Assembly (NCBI GenBank): GCA_964473555.1
Contig: CAYYPL010000007.1
Location: 119,043-183,042, forward strand
Source of the DNA: UBA11400 sp964473555
Lineage (GTDB): Bacteria > Bacteroidota > Rhodothermia > Balneolales > HLUCCA01
Length of the DNA stretch: 64,000 nt
Direction of reading: 5' to 3'
Shown: positions 9,630 through 17,692 of the stretch, in pieces
Layout: each line of letters starts with the position of its first letter
How positions within the stretch are numbered: the stretch's first letter is position 1
Made by a program: the position numbers and the translations under genes
Notes under the pieces: generated by a model
Told to the model about the DNA's origin: nothing
The model's database searches: none
What the model saw: the letters and a program-made list of their open reading frames with translations, nothing else

Positions 9630-10154
9630 TCAGGAATCCAGAGCAAGTTTAACATGCTCCAGGTGATGGCGACAATGCCAGGCATATAATCCCAAAACGT
9701 CGATGAGCCGATAATCCATTTTGTTTTCGGGATGGTAGTAGGTTTTGTTCCAGTCTTCTTCATCCATGGAGTCCATCAGCCAGACCCATCTGCCATGTAC
9801 GCCGTCGAGCATAAGAAGAGACAGTTCGAGTGGAGCTTCATCGGCATCGGGTAAAGACGCCCAGCCGTGTTGAGAATATGCTTTGATGGTTGGATTATCT
9901 TCGGTAAGTGCGAGTTTAAAACGCATAAACGCATTCATGTGACTGTCGGCACAATGCGAAATCACCTGCCGTACGGTCCATCCGTCGGGACGATACGTCT
10001 TTTCGTAATCTTCGTCATCCAGATCCAGCACCAGATCGGCAAGCTGCTCCGGAAACTCGTCGATCGTCTCGATGAGATCGTCGATTTCGCTCATTTCAAT
10101 CCGTGTAGAATGGTCGTAACGCCCGATTGGATACTTTAAATGTTCATCGCTCAT
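9630..10154 (-). CDS. DinB-superfamily metal-dependent protein, YfiT/BstA-like
   Basis: 174 residues when started at the ATG at 10154-10152; a longer frame reaches 10286, but its first 44 residues do not look like the family. The chosen start gives the family's usual opening (LKYPIGRYDHS) and has CGGAG about 9 nt upstream. The four-helix DinB fold has three metal-binding histidines, seen in VISHCADSH and the C-terminal YAWHCRHHLEH. Relatives are putative metal hydrolases and the bacillithiol S-transferase family. The exact substrate is unknown. It converges with the dihydroorotate dehydrogenase-like gene. Confidence 0.85.
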   Translation of the reverse strand: MSDEHLKYPIGRYDHSTRIEMSEIDDLIETIDEFPEQLADLVLDLDDEDYEKTYRPDGWTVRQVISHCADSHMNAFMRFKLALTEDNPTIKAYSQHGWASLPDADEAPLELSLLMLDGVHGRWVWLMDSMDEEDWNKTYYHPENKMDYRLIDVLGLYAWHCRHHLEHVKLALDS

Positions 10155-10424
10155 GACAGTACTCCGATTAGTTAAACTCAACTGATATGGTGTAATGTAC
10201 TCATAAATTTCGTCCATCGCATCTGTTGGTCTTTCAGGTAAATAATCAACCGGAAACCGGTAACTTTTACTACCATTTAAAGTCAAGTTTCATAAGCAAC
10301 TAAATCCTAATTATTTATGTAATTTTTTTACTAATTTTTATGTGAAAATAGTTGTAAATCTCCTTACATTATCGAGACCCCTAAAATTCACATACTTTCA
10401 CAATTAACTGATCACAAGATCACT

Positions 10425-10622
10425 ATGAAAAATCTCTCTTTAGTACTCGTTGCTTTACTTGTTGTAACATTCACTCATGCTTGCTCTGGTACTACCGAAC
10501 AAGCCGAGACTACAGCACCTGAAACAACTGCCACTGATTCTACCTGGACTGAAGAAGTTCCAGCTGATTCAACCGTATCTGATTCAACTGTAGTTGAGAC
10601 TACTGTTGAAGCCGGAAACTAA
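10425..10622 (+). CDS. Small Thr/Ser/Glu-rich lipoprotein
   Basis: 65 residues: a lipoprotein signal peptide with lipobox THAC (Cys 20), then a mature part of about 45 residues almost wholly Thr, Ser, Glu, Asp and Val in ATDSTWTEE and ADSTVSDSTV-type repeats. It has no fold-like core, so it is probably a disordered, acidic, membrane-anchored peptide. It has its own terminator at 10703-10744. No function is recognised. The AT-rich 130 bp upstream probably carries its promoter, but no confident Bacteroidota -7 box was found. Confidence 0.65.
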   Translation: MKNLSLVLVALLVVTFTHACSGTTEQAETTAPETTATDSTWTEEVPADSTVSDSTVVETTVEAGN

Positions 10623-10702
10623 TATTTCCGCGGATGTTGGGTAGATGTCTGACAGGAAAATCGGTTATCTGATTTAAACTGACAAGTCATTTGCGTCATA
10701 TT

Positions 10703-10744
10703 AAAGCCAGTGGATGTTTACCATTCACTGGCTTTTTTGTTTTA
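10703..10744 (+). terminator. Rho-independent terminator
   Basis: AAAGCCAGTG (10703-10712) pairs perfectly with CACTGGCTTT (10726-10735) around a 13-nt loop, followed by a T-rich run to 10744. It lies 80 nt after the small lipoprotein gene. Confidence 0.9.
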
Positions 10745-10894
10745 ACGTCGTAACTGTTCGTTAAGTTGATTAAATTATTCACGATACTCACTGCGTTGAG
10801 TATCACCAAGCGTAAGTACCCGACATTTAGCGCTCGTATGTATGCATCTTCACTCCCTACTTACTACTTCCCACGCCCTAAACAAAACAAATCT

Positions 10895-11410
10895 ATGAAA
10901 CAGCTATTGATCTTCCTGTTACTTGTTATCCTGACAACAGCCTGTGAGAAAACTTCGGATGAGATGACGCTTCTGGCAGAAGAAACATCGACCTTACTGA
11001 TTCCAGATGGGTGGGATTCCTATGGGGAACCGATTCAAGCAGAAAGTGCTGTGGATATCAGTTCGGTGGTGGACGAGTTTGAAATGGATGTTGAGAAACA
11101 GTATATCATATCGGGAACATTGGTGAGTGTGTGCCAGAGTAAAGGGTGTTGGACAACCCTTGCCACAGATGATGGACGCGTGATTAAAATGACCTTTGCA
11201 GATTATGGGTTCTTCTTACCGACCGATGCGGCTGGAAGTGAGATCATTGCCGAAGGTGTCGGATTCAAGAAAATCAGCACCATAGATGAGCAACGTCATC
11301 ACCTCGAAGATGCGGGGGCTGGTCCGGAAGAAATTGCTGCCATTACACAAGAAAAAGTTGAATATGCTTTTGAAGCTACCGGTGTACTACTGAATCCATT
11401 GAGCTACTAA
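10895..11410 (+). CDS. DUF4920 lipoprotein
   Basis: 171 residues when started at MKQLLIFLLLVILTTACEK. A longer frame opens at 10766, but its first 43 residues run through CTCCCTACTTAC-type repeat sequence and hide the signal peptide, so the ATG at 10895 is chosen. Lipobox TTAC. The mature part has the DUF4920 core, with SVCQSKGCWTTL followed by a domain rich in acidic residues. The CxxxGCW pattern resembles redox or metal-handling sites, but no function is established. The regulator gene starts 4 nt after its stop, so the two are probably cotranscribed. Confidence 0.82.
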   Translation: MKQLLIFLLLVILTTACEKTSDEMTLLAEETSTLLIPDGWDSYGEPIQAESAVDISSVVDEFEMDVEKQYIISGTLVSVCQSKGCWTTLATDDGRVIKMTFADYGFFLPTDAAGSEIIAEGVGFKKISTIDEQRHHLEDAGAGPEEIAAITQEKVEYAFEATGVLLNPLSY

Positions 11411-11414
11411 GAGG

Positions 11415-14255
11415 ATGAACATCCGGTCTCGATACTTGATCGTCATCTGTCTGATATACGCAGGGAGTACGTACGCCCAAACAAAGTATCAGATTACAAA
11501 CTATACGCCCATCGAGTTACAGAGCGGAAATCAGAACTGGGATATTGCACGTGGTGAAGGGAATCAGATTCTTGTTGCAAACAACTATGGATTACTCATA
11601 CTGGATAATTCCGGCATCCAACTGTTTCCATCGCCATCCAAAACGATTATTCGATCGGTAGCCTGGATCAATCATCGAATTTATACTGGAAGTTTTGAGG
11701 AATTTGGTTACTGGCAAAAAGATGCCAGTGGTGGATTGTTTTACACCAGTCTGGTTCCGTTACTGGAGGGTGACCGAATGCGAAACGACGAAATATGGCG
11801 CATTGTTGAACAGAATGGAATCATTTACTTCCACAGTTTTGGTTCGATATATGCCTTTAACGGCGACTCTGTACAACGCATTGAAGCACCGGGGTCAATG
11901 ATGTTACTGCACTCCGCTGAGGATGAAATCTTCACCCAGCAAATCGGGGGAGCCGCTTACACACTGGTCGATGGAAATTTTGTGGAATTGCCGGGTACTC
12001 AAACACTCTCGGATGAAGAAGTCAAGGATGTGGTAAAGCTGGGGGGAACTATCATATTTGGCACCTCATCGGGTATGTACACCTACAGTAATGCCACTCT
12101 TTCGGTTTTTACAGTTAGCAATTACAATGAATTGATAGCCAGTAAAATTAATGCTATGGTAGCCGTCAATGATCAGATTATTGTTGGAACCATTCTCAAA
12201 GGCGTTTTTGTGTACAGTTCAGATGGGCAGTTGATAAAAAACATCAATACGACCACTACCCTTCAGAACAATACGATTCTTTCTTTGCTTGCCGACGCGG
12301 AAGGCAACTTGTGGGTGGGAATGGATAAAGGGTTAGACTATATTGATTTATATTCATCCATTGTAACCTATCGGGATCCGGGATCTGCATTAGGTAGTGT
12401 ATATACTGCAGCCTTGTTCAACGAGTATCTTTACGTAGGCACGAATCAGGGTATTTTTAAATTCCGAAGAGACCCAACCGGTAACTTTACCGGACAAGAG
12501 CTGTTAAGTGGATCACAGGGTCAGGTTTGGTTTCTGGAAGTACTTGATGGTATGCTCTATGCCGGGCTTAACGACGGCACATTTGTACTTAAAAACGAAA
12601 GACTGGAACGGGTTGGTTCCATTGATGGGGCTTATACACTGAAGCCGTGGTCCAATGCAGCAGAGCCGATGCTTTTGCAATCGACATACAATAATTTGGC
12701 GGTTTACAGAAAGTCGACTGAAGGAGTCTGGAGACAGGACTATGTGTTGCAGAACTTCTACATGCCATCCCGCTATCTGGAAATCGATCATCTGGGAAAT
12801 ATTTGGCTTGGACACGCGGTTAAGGGCATTTATCGGCTTCAAACCGATCGCGAACTAAAGAGAGTTGATGCGGTAAGTCTCGCTGATTCAACGATGGGAT
12901 TGATGGCTGGAGGTAATAAGGTATTTAAGCTCGATAACAGGATAGTAGTTCCTCATGGGGATGGGTTATATCAGTACGATGCGCTATCAGGTAACTTTAT
13001 TACCTATCCGGATCTTGATGAATTATTTACAACTCCAGGCATCATTTCCTCGATAATTCCTGCTGGATTCAGAACTTATTGGGTTATCAAAAAAAAGGAA
13101 ATTCTACTGATCGAAGTACATTATGATACCATCCGGTTGATTTACAGGTTACTTCCCCAGCAGTACGATTTTACTATGGTTGAAGGGTATGAGAACATCA
13201 TCAGGCTTGAAAATGATCTTTATCTGGCTGGTCTGGATGATGGTTTTGCAACCATTAATCTATCGCAGGTGCGTCGGGATTCTACTGCAGGTAGCAGTAT
13301 CCAATTGACATCCATTCAAGTAACCAATCAGAAGGAGCAAATCAATACGATTCGATTAAATCCAGCTGCATCTATAGAGTTACCGTTCAATCAAAACTCG
13401 ATCACCTTTAACTGGAACACGGATAAACTGGTTGGGAGCAGATTGTTTGTTCAGCATCAACTCGTAGGAAGTGACACAACTTGGAGTAACTGGCAATCCA
13501 TAAACAAGTTAACCTATCCTCGTTTACTTCCAGGTGAATATCAGTTTAAACTCAGAGCGCTATCCTCGGGTGGGCAACTCATTGAAATTTCACCCTTTCA
13601 CTTTAAAATCAGGCAGCCCTGGTATCTGATGACCTATGCTTATGTGCTGTATACCATAATCGCTCTGGCTTTGGTTTTGGCCATTCGGATTTACATCTCA
13701 AGGAGACGCTGGAGAACTTTGGGGAAAGAACTGGAAGCCAGACACGAAAAAATGCTGATGGAAAAAGAAATCAGTGAAAAAGAGATTATCAAGTTGACCA
13801 ACGATAAACTACAGGCGGAAATTGAACACAAATCTGCGCAACTGGCAACAAATACGATGGCGGTAGTTCGTAAAAACGAACTGTTACAATCGTTAAAATC
13901 ACACATTCAAAAGCAAAAAAGTGAGCTTGGTGATCGATTGCCCAGAAAGTACTTCAATGAACTGGTTACCATGATTGATCGTGGACTTCAGGACGAAAAA
14001 GAGTGGGAAGACTTTGAGCAATTGTATGATCAGGCGCACGGCGACTTCTTCAAACGCCTGAAAGCTGATTATCCTCAATTGACACCGAGTGACTTACGTC
14101 TCTGCGCGTATCTACGCATGAATCTGTCATCCAAAGAGATAGCACCGTTGTTAAGTATCTCTGTCAGGGGAGTGGAAGAGCGTCGTTATCGCCTGCGCAA
14201 GCGATTAAACTTGTCAACCGATACGAATCTGACCGAGATGATTATGACGTACTAA
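11415..14255 (+). CDS. Membrane-bound transcription regulator: propeller, triple-tyrosine and LuxR-type HTH
   Basis: 946 residues. Signal peptide (1-21, ending TYAQ), then two-component-regulator propeller repeats (about 30-630, e.g. LLADAEGNLWVGMDKGLDYI and HLGNIWLGHAVKGIY). A Y_Y_Y immunoglobulin-like domain (about 640-735, LPGEYQFKLRALSSGG) is followed by one membrane helix (about 740-760), a coiled coil (about 765-840) and a C-terminal GerE/LuxR-type HTH (about 890-940, LSSKEIAPLLSISVRGVEERRYRLRKRL). No kinase or receiver domain is present, so a periplasmic glycan signal would reach DNA directly. Such proteins often sit beside SusCD loci, so it may control the 16.2-27.9 kb locus; the patatin gene and a repeat region lie between, so this is inference. 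Confidence 0.88.
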   Translation: MNIRSRYLIVICLIYAGSTYAQTKYQITNYTPIELQSGNQNWDIARGEGNQILVANNYGLLILDNSGIQLFPSPSKTIIRSVAWINHRIYTGSFEEFGYWQKDASGGLFYTSLVPLLEGDRMRNDEIWRIVEQNGIIYFHSFGSIYAFNGDSVQRIEAPGSMMLLHSAEDEIFTQQIGGAAYTLVDGNFVELPGTQTLSDEEVKDVVKLGGTIIFGTSSGMYTYSNATLSVFTVSNYNELIASKINAMVAVNDQIIVGTILKGVFVYSSDGQLIKNINTTTTLQNNTILSLLADAEGNLWVGMDKGLDYIDLYSSIVTYRDPGSALGSVYTAALFNEYLYVGTNQGIFKFRRDPTGNFTGQELLSGSQGQVWFLEVLDGMLYAGLNDGTFVLKNERLERVGSIDGAYTLKPWSNAAEPMLLQSTYNNLAVYRKSTEGVWRQDYVLQNFYMPSRYLEIDHLGNIWLGHAVKGIYRLQTDRELKRVDAVSLADSTMGLMAGGNKVFKLDNRIVVPHGDGLYQYDALSGNFITYPDLDELFTTPGIISSIIPAGFRTYWVIKKKEILLIEVHYDTIRLIYRLLPQQYDFTMVEGYENIIRLENDLYLAGLDDGFATINLSQVRRDSTAGSSIQLTSIQVTNQKEQINTIRLNPAASIELPFNQNSITFNWNTDKLVGSRLFVQHQLVGSDTTWSNWQSINKLTYPRLLPGEYQFKLRALSSGGQLIEISPFHFKIRQPWYLMTYAYVLYTIIALALVLAIRIYISRRRWRTLGKELEARHEKMLMEKEISEKEIIKLTNDKLQAEIEHKSAQLATNTMAVVRKNELLQSLKSHIQKQKSELGDRLPRKYFNELVTMIDRGLQDEKEWEDFEQLYDQAHGDFFKRLKADYPQLTPSDLRLCAYLRMNLSSKEIAPLLSISVRGVEERRYRLRKRLNLSTDTNLTEMIMTY

Positions 14256-14270
14256 AGGTTCGCAAAGCGC

Positions 14271-14376
14271 ACTTTTAGTAGTAAACAGTAACCAGAAAAC
14301 TGTAACCAGCAATCAGATAACGGAAACCTGAAAACGGTATACAGCTCTACGATAAATGGCAGTTTACCGGTTACTG
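14271..14376. repeat. CAGTAACC-word intergenic repeat with inverted arm
   Basis: Degenerate words of the type AACAGTAACCAG / AACTGTAACCAG / AACGGAAACCTG, followed by an inverse-oriented ACCGGTTACTGTTTTCAG. The two halves can pair. Lies between the convergent regulator and patatin genes. Confidence 0.6.
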
Positions 14377-14390
14377 TTTTCAGTTCTTGA

Positions 14391-14412
14391 TCGCTTGAGT
14401 TAACTCAAGCGA
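14391..14412. terminator. Perfect 22-bp palindrome at convergent gene ends
   Basis: Perfect self-complementary stretch centred on GAGTTAACTC with no loop. It covers the stop codon and last codon of the patatin gene. It may act as a bidirectional stop or RNA 3'-end structure, but it lacks a clear T-run, so terminator function is uncertain. Confidence 0.45.
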
Positions 14413-15436
14413 GCCTATTAATTGCCTGTTCAGACTCAAACCATTCCAGATACACTCGTGCTCCTTTAATTCCTTCCTGAATGAGCTCAAGCTGGGTTTC
14501 CCGTGTCAGGTTGAAGTCCGTAGCTCCCACATCCAGCGTATTGATGTACAATGTCCGTTGCCAGTCGTCGCTGTGTAGGTGTACATGTTCCTGCACATTC
14601 ATCAATGCTGTAATCAGTGCTTTTGCATAAGCAGGAAATGTTTTAATAGACTTGCCTTTGGCCGGTTCATTGTATCTGAAAAGTGCGATCTCGTCTCGTT
14701 TATCCAGACGGAATCCCAATGTTTGTTTGTTGAACACATATGGACTTCGATCCGGGTAGACCGATAAAAATGATGCATTTTCCTCATCATAGTACGTCGT
14801 ATATCGGGCTGCAAGATCCCGATCTTCCACAGCGATGTACTTTAAACGATCAAACAGCTTCACGGGATAATTGAGCATTACTCCACCATCCACGTAGATC
14901 TGATTATTTTCTCCGAATCTTTTGGCGGTAAAGAAAAGGGGAATGGACATGCTGATTCTGACCGCTTCTACCAGTGGCATGTCTGGATGTCGTTCATGTG
15001 AAAATACTTCTGCGTATCCCGTTGACAGATTGGTGCCAATCACAAACAAATCTGCTTTCCCAGATCTACTGAGATCGTTAAATGTGGCGTTCCCATGACC
15101 TAATTTTCGTTCAACCAGGGCTCCGCACCACTCTGCGAAAACATCTCCTTTGTTCCAACCAAACTCCCTCCAGAGTCTGCGAAAGTCACGCACAAAACCG
15201 AATGTATCGTCCATAAACCTACTAAATGAGGTTGATGAAATGATCTCAAGCTGTTCTTCCATGGAATACCCCAGCGCAAAAATGAGAGCATGAATAGCCC
15301 CGGCACTGGTGCCGCCAACACGGACCACAGAGTCAAGGTAACCCCGGGCATCGAGTTCCTGCATTGCACCGATGTAAGCAATGCCTTTTACTCCCCCGCC
15401 CTCAAATACAAGATTAGTGAATTGAGATGTAGACAT
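14405..15436 (-). CDS. Patatin-like phospholipase
   Basis: 343 residues. Oxyanion motif GGGVKG (about residues 12-17), nucleophile motif GTSAG (Ser about 44, in place of the more usual GxSxG with a bulky first x), and catalytic Asp in DGGVMLNYP (about 186). These give the Ser-Asp dyad of patatin acyl hydrolases. No signal peptide, so the enzyme is probably cytosolic or membrane-peripheral and may hydrolyse lipid acyl esters. The C-terminal 100 residues are specific to a bacterial subgroup. The stop codon lies inside a 22-bp palindrome. Confidence 0.9.
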   Translation of the reverse strand: MSTSQFTNLVFEGGGVKGIAYIGAMQELDARGYLDSVVRVGGTSAGAIHALIFALGYSMEEQLEIISSTSFSRFMDDTFGFVRDFRRLWREFGWNKGDVFAEWCGALVERKLGHGNATFNDLSRSGKADLFVIGTNLSTGYAEVFSHERHPDMPLVEAVRISMSIPLFFTAKRFGENNQIYVDGGVMLNYPVKLFDRLKYIAVEDRDLAARYTTYYDEENASFLSVYPDRSPYVFNKQTLGFRLDKRDEIALFRYNEPAKGKSIKTFPAYAKALITALMNVQEHVHLHSDDWQRTLYINTLDVGATDFNLTRETQLELIQEGIKGARVYLEWFESEQAINRLA

Positions 15437-15491
15437 ACCTCAGAATAAATAATCAAATTAAGAACGTCAAGGAGTTATTCTGGGGAGTAGT

Positions 15492-15650
15492 ATACAGTTT
15501 ACAGAGCACAGTGCGCAGTACACAGAGCACAGTGCGCAGTTCGCAGTACACAGAGCGCAGTGCACAGTTCGCAGTACACAGAGCGCAGTGCACAGTTCAC
15601 AGTACACAGAGCGCAGTGCACAGTTCACAGTTCACAGTGCGCAGTGCATA
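15492..15650. repeat. Degenerate CACAGT/GCGCAGT tandem repeat, about 160 bp
   Basis: About 20 copies of a 7-10 nt word (ACAGAGC, ACAGTGC, GCAGTAC, GCAGTTC) in higher-order units near 32 bp, such as GCAGTACACAGAGCGCAGTG repeated three times. No spacer-repeat layout, so not CRISPR. Confidence 0.8.
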
Positions 15651-16215
15651 GATTTTTGCGCACGAAGTTTTAAAAGTGTAGAAAGATCATCCAAAGAATG
15701 AACGGGCACACAAGGGTCAGAATGGGAGGAAGTACACAAGTACCTTTAGGTGCACAGTCTACTGACGTACATCAGGAGGCAAAGCCGAGTGAAAGTTCAG
15801 GAGTGCAGCTATACCTTCCTGCCCGCCACTGCCCTTCCTGCACTACCTTCCCTTGTACGTAACAGAATGAATTTATTAGAAATAATATACTTTTATTTTA
15901 TTGATATTATTGGAGTTAAATGTGTACTCAAATAAGTTGACGTAGTTATGAAGTAGTACCATAAAAGCGCTTCCAATCGGGTGAAGTATTTTTATTGGGT
16001 TCAGGAAATTGGACTAAGTTACATCAAAGCTTCATATTAGCGGCGTGGGTCTATAAAACCCGTATGTATATGGATCGAACACAGCGGTTAAGATCTTATG
16101 TACGTTGTATGCTTAAAAGGTCCAAACGGTAACAGGATATAAAAGAGTACATTGACAGCATTTGTTGAGAGACAGACGTCATGGCCCTTTTTCATTTCCA
16201 CAATGATGTATACTG
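15651..16215. other. 565-bp non-coding stretch upstream of the glucan locus
   Basis: No convincing gene. Includes an AT-rich segment around 15,870-15,940 that could hold the locus promoter, and a symmetrical AAGCGCTT at 15965-15972 inside AAAAGCGCTTCCA, which resembles LacI-family operators (TGGAAGCGCTTCCA type). It lies about 245 nt before the first glycosidase gene. Promoter boxes could not be assigned with confidence. Confidence 0.35.
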
Positions 16216-17655
16216 ATGTTTATAAACTCCATTTATGGGTTAGATGATTCCCAAAAGCTCCCATCCGTTGTTGGTTTGATCACCTTATGGGTGTTGATAG
16301 CTGGCTGTGGATCCCATCAATCAAAAAGTGAATCTATTTCCTCTGCTGAAACGATGTCAATCGATTCACCAGAAATGAAAGCCTTTACGCAGGACCTCAA
16401 GCAACGCACCTTTCAGTATTTTTGGGAGGTGGTAGACGAACCTACCTGGCAGACGGATGATCGTCATCCGACCAAAAACTTTACCAGTATAGCTGCTACC
16501 GGATTCGCACTTCCTGCTTACATCATCGGAGCAGAAAACGGGTATGTGACTCGTGAGGCAGCTGCAGAACGCACGTTAAACGTACTCGAATGGCTCTGGA
16601 ACTCGCCTCAGGGTCCTGATGCAACAGGTATGACCGGATATCGGGGATTCTACTATCATTTTCTGAATTACGTAAGCGGTACCCGTTATAAGAATGTGGA
16701 ATTATCCACTATTGACACCACGCTTTTATTTGGTGGCATACTGACTTCACAGAGTTATTTCGATGCAAACAACCCGACGGAGTCGAGAATACGGGAGCTT
16801 GCAGATTCCTTGTATTTCCGGATTGAATGGCCATGGGCTATGGATGGAAGAAAAACCGTTTCCATGGGTTGGCATCCGGAAACAGGATTTATTGAAGCGC
16901 AGTGGGAAGGCTACAATGAAGCCATGATTCTACTTGTATTGGGAATGGGATCGCCCACGTATCCACTCCCTGATGATGCCTGGGACACCTGGACGTCCAC
17001 CTATGTATGGACAGATTTCTACGGATACGAGCATGTGAATTTTGGTCCTTTATTTGGCCATCAGTATTCCCAGATGTTCATTGACTTTCGTGGGATCAAC
17101 GATGCATATATGATTGAAAAAGGAATTGACTACTTCGAAAACTCCCGTCGCGCAACGCTGTCCAACCGAGCCTATGCCATAGACAATCCATCCGGGTTCA
17201 AAGGATACAGCGAAAATATATGGGGTCTAACTGCCAGTGATGGGCCATTTAACGAAATGAGGCGTTATAACGGTAAAAATATTCAGGTAAGAACCTATGC
17301 AGCCCGTGGAGCCGCCGCCGACTATCTGAACGATGATGGAACCATCGTTCCTACTGCTGCCGGCGGTTCGATTCCTTTCGCTCCCGAAGAGACCTTATCT
17401 GCATTGTATTCAATGAAACAGGAGTTTGGCGATAAGTTGTATCAGCAATACGGATTTCTGGATGCGTTTAACCTGACCTGGCATGAGGAAGGCTGGTTTA
17501 ATCCAGATTACATTGGTATCGATCAGGGCCCAATTTTGATACAGCTCGAGAACTATGAGTCCGGGCTTATCTGGAATCTATTCAGTAAAAATCCGCACGT
17601 AATACGGGGATTAAAACGAGCTGGATTTCGCGGTGGATGGCTTGATGAACAGTAA
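16216..17655 (+). CDS. GH144-type glucoamylase-domain lipoprotein (putative endo-beta-1,2-glucanase)
   Basis: 479 residues. An unusually long N-region precedes a hydrophobic segment ending in lipobox LIAGC, so it is a lipoprotein, probably on the outer surface. The rest is a PF10091-type alpha/alpha barrel: FQYFWEVVDEPTWQTDD, SIAATGFALPAYIIGAENGY, EAQWEGYNEAMIL, GPLFGHQYSQMFIDFRGI, YSENIWGLTASDGP and the C-terminal IDQGPILIQLENYESG. This family includes GH144 endo-beta-1,2-glucanases. First gene of a six-gene same-strand locus with SusCD. A second, longer family member is at 23694. The substrate is inferred from family and context only. Confidence 0.82.
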   Translation: MFINSIYGLDDSQKLPSVVGLITLWVLIAGCGSHQSKSESISSAETMSIDSPEMKAFTQDLKQRTFQYFWEVVDEPTWQTDDRHPTKNFTSIAATGFALPAYIIGAENGYVTREAAAERTLNVLEWLWNSPQGPDATGMTGYRGFYYHFLNYVSGTRYKNVELSTIDTTLLFGGILTSQSYFDANNPTESRIRELADSLYFRIEWPWAMDGRKTVSMGWHPETGFIEAQWEGYNEAMILLVLGMGSPTYPLPDDAWDTWTSTYVWTDFYGYEHVNFGPLFGHQYSQMFIDFRGINDAYMIEKGIDYFENSRRATLSNRAYAIDNPSGFKGYSENIWGLTASDGPFNEMRRYNGKNIQVRTYAARGAAADYLNDDGTIVPTAAGGSIPFAPEETLSALYSMKQEFGDKLYQQYGFLDAFNLTWHEEGWFNPDYIGIDQGPILIQLENYESGLIWNLFSKNPHVIRGLKRAGFRGGWLDEQ

Positions 17656-17692
17656 AAATGAGTATTACCTACCCAAACAAAAAGGTACATTT

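Noticed and set aside
15492..15650. CRISPR-like array
   Set aside because: Words are too short (7-10 nt), touch each other and have no unique spacers; no cas genes nearby.
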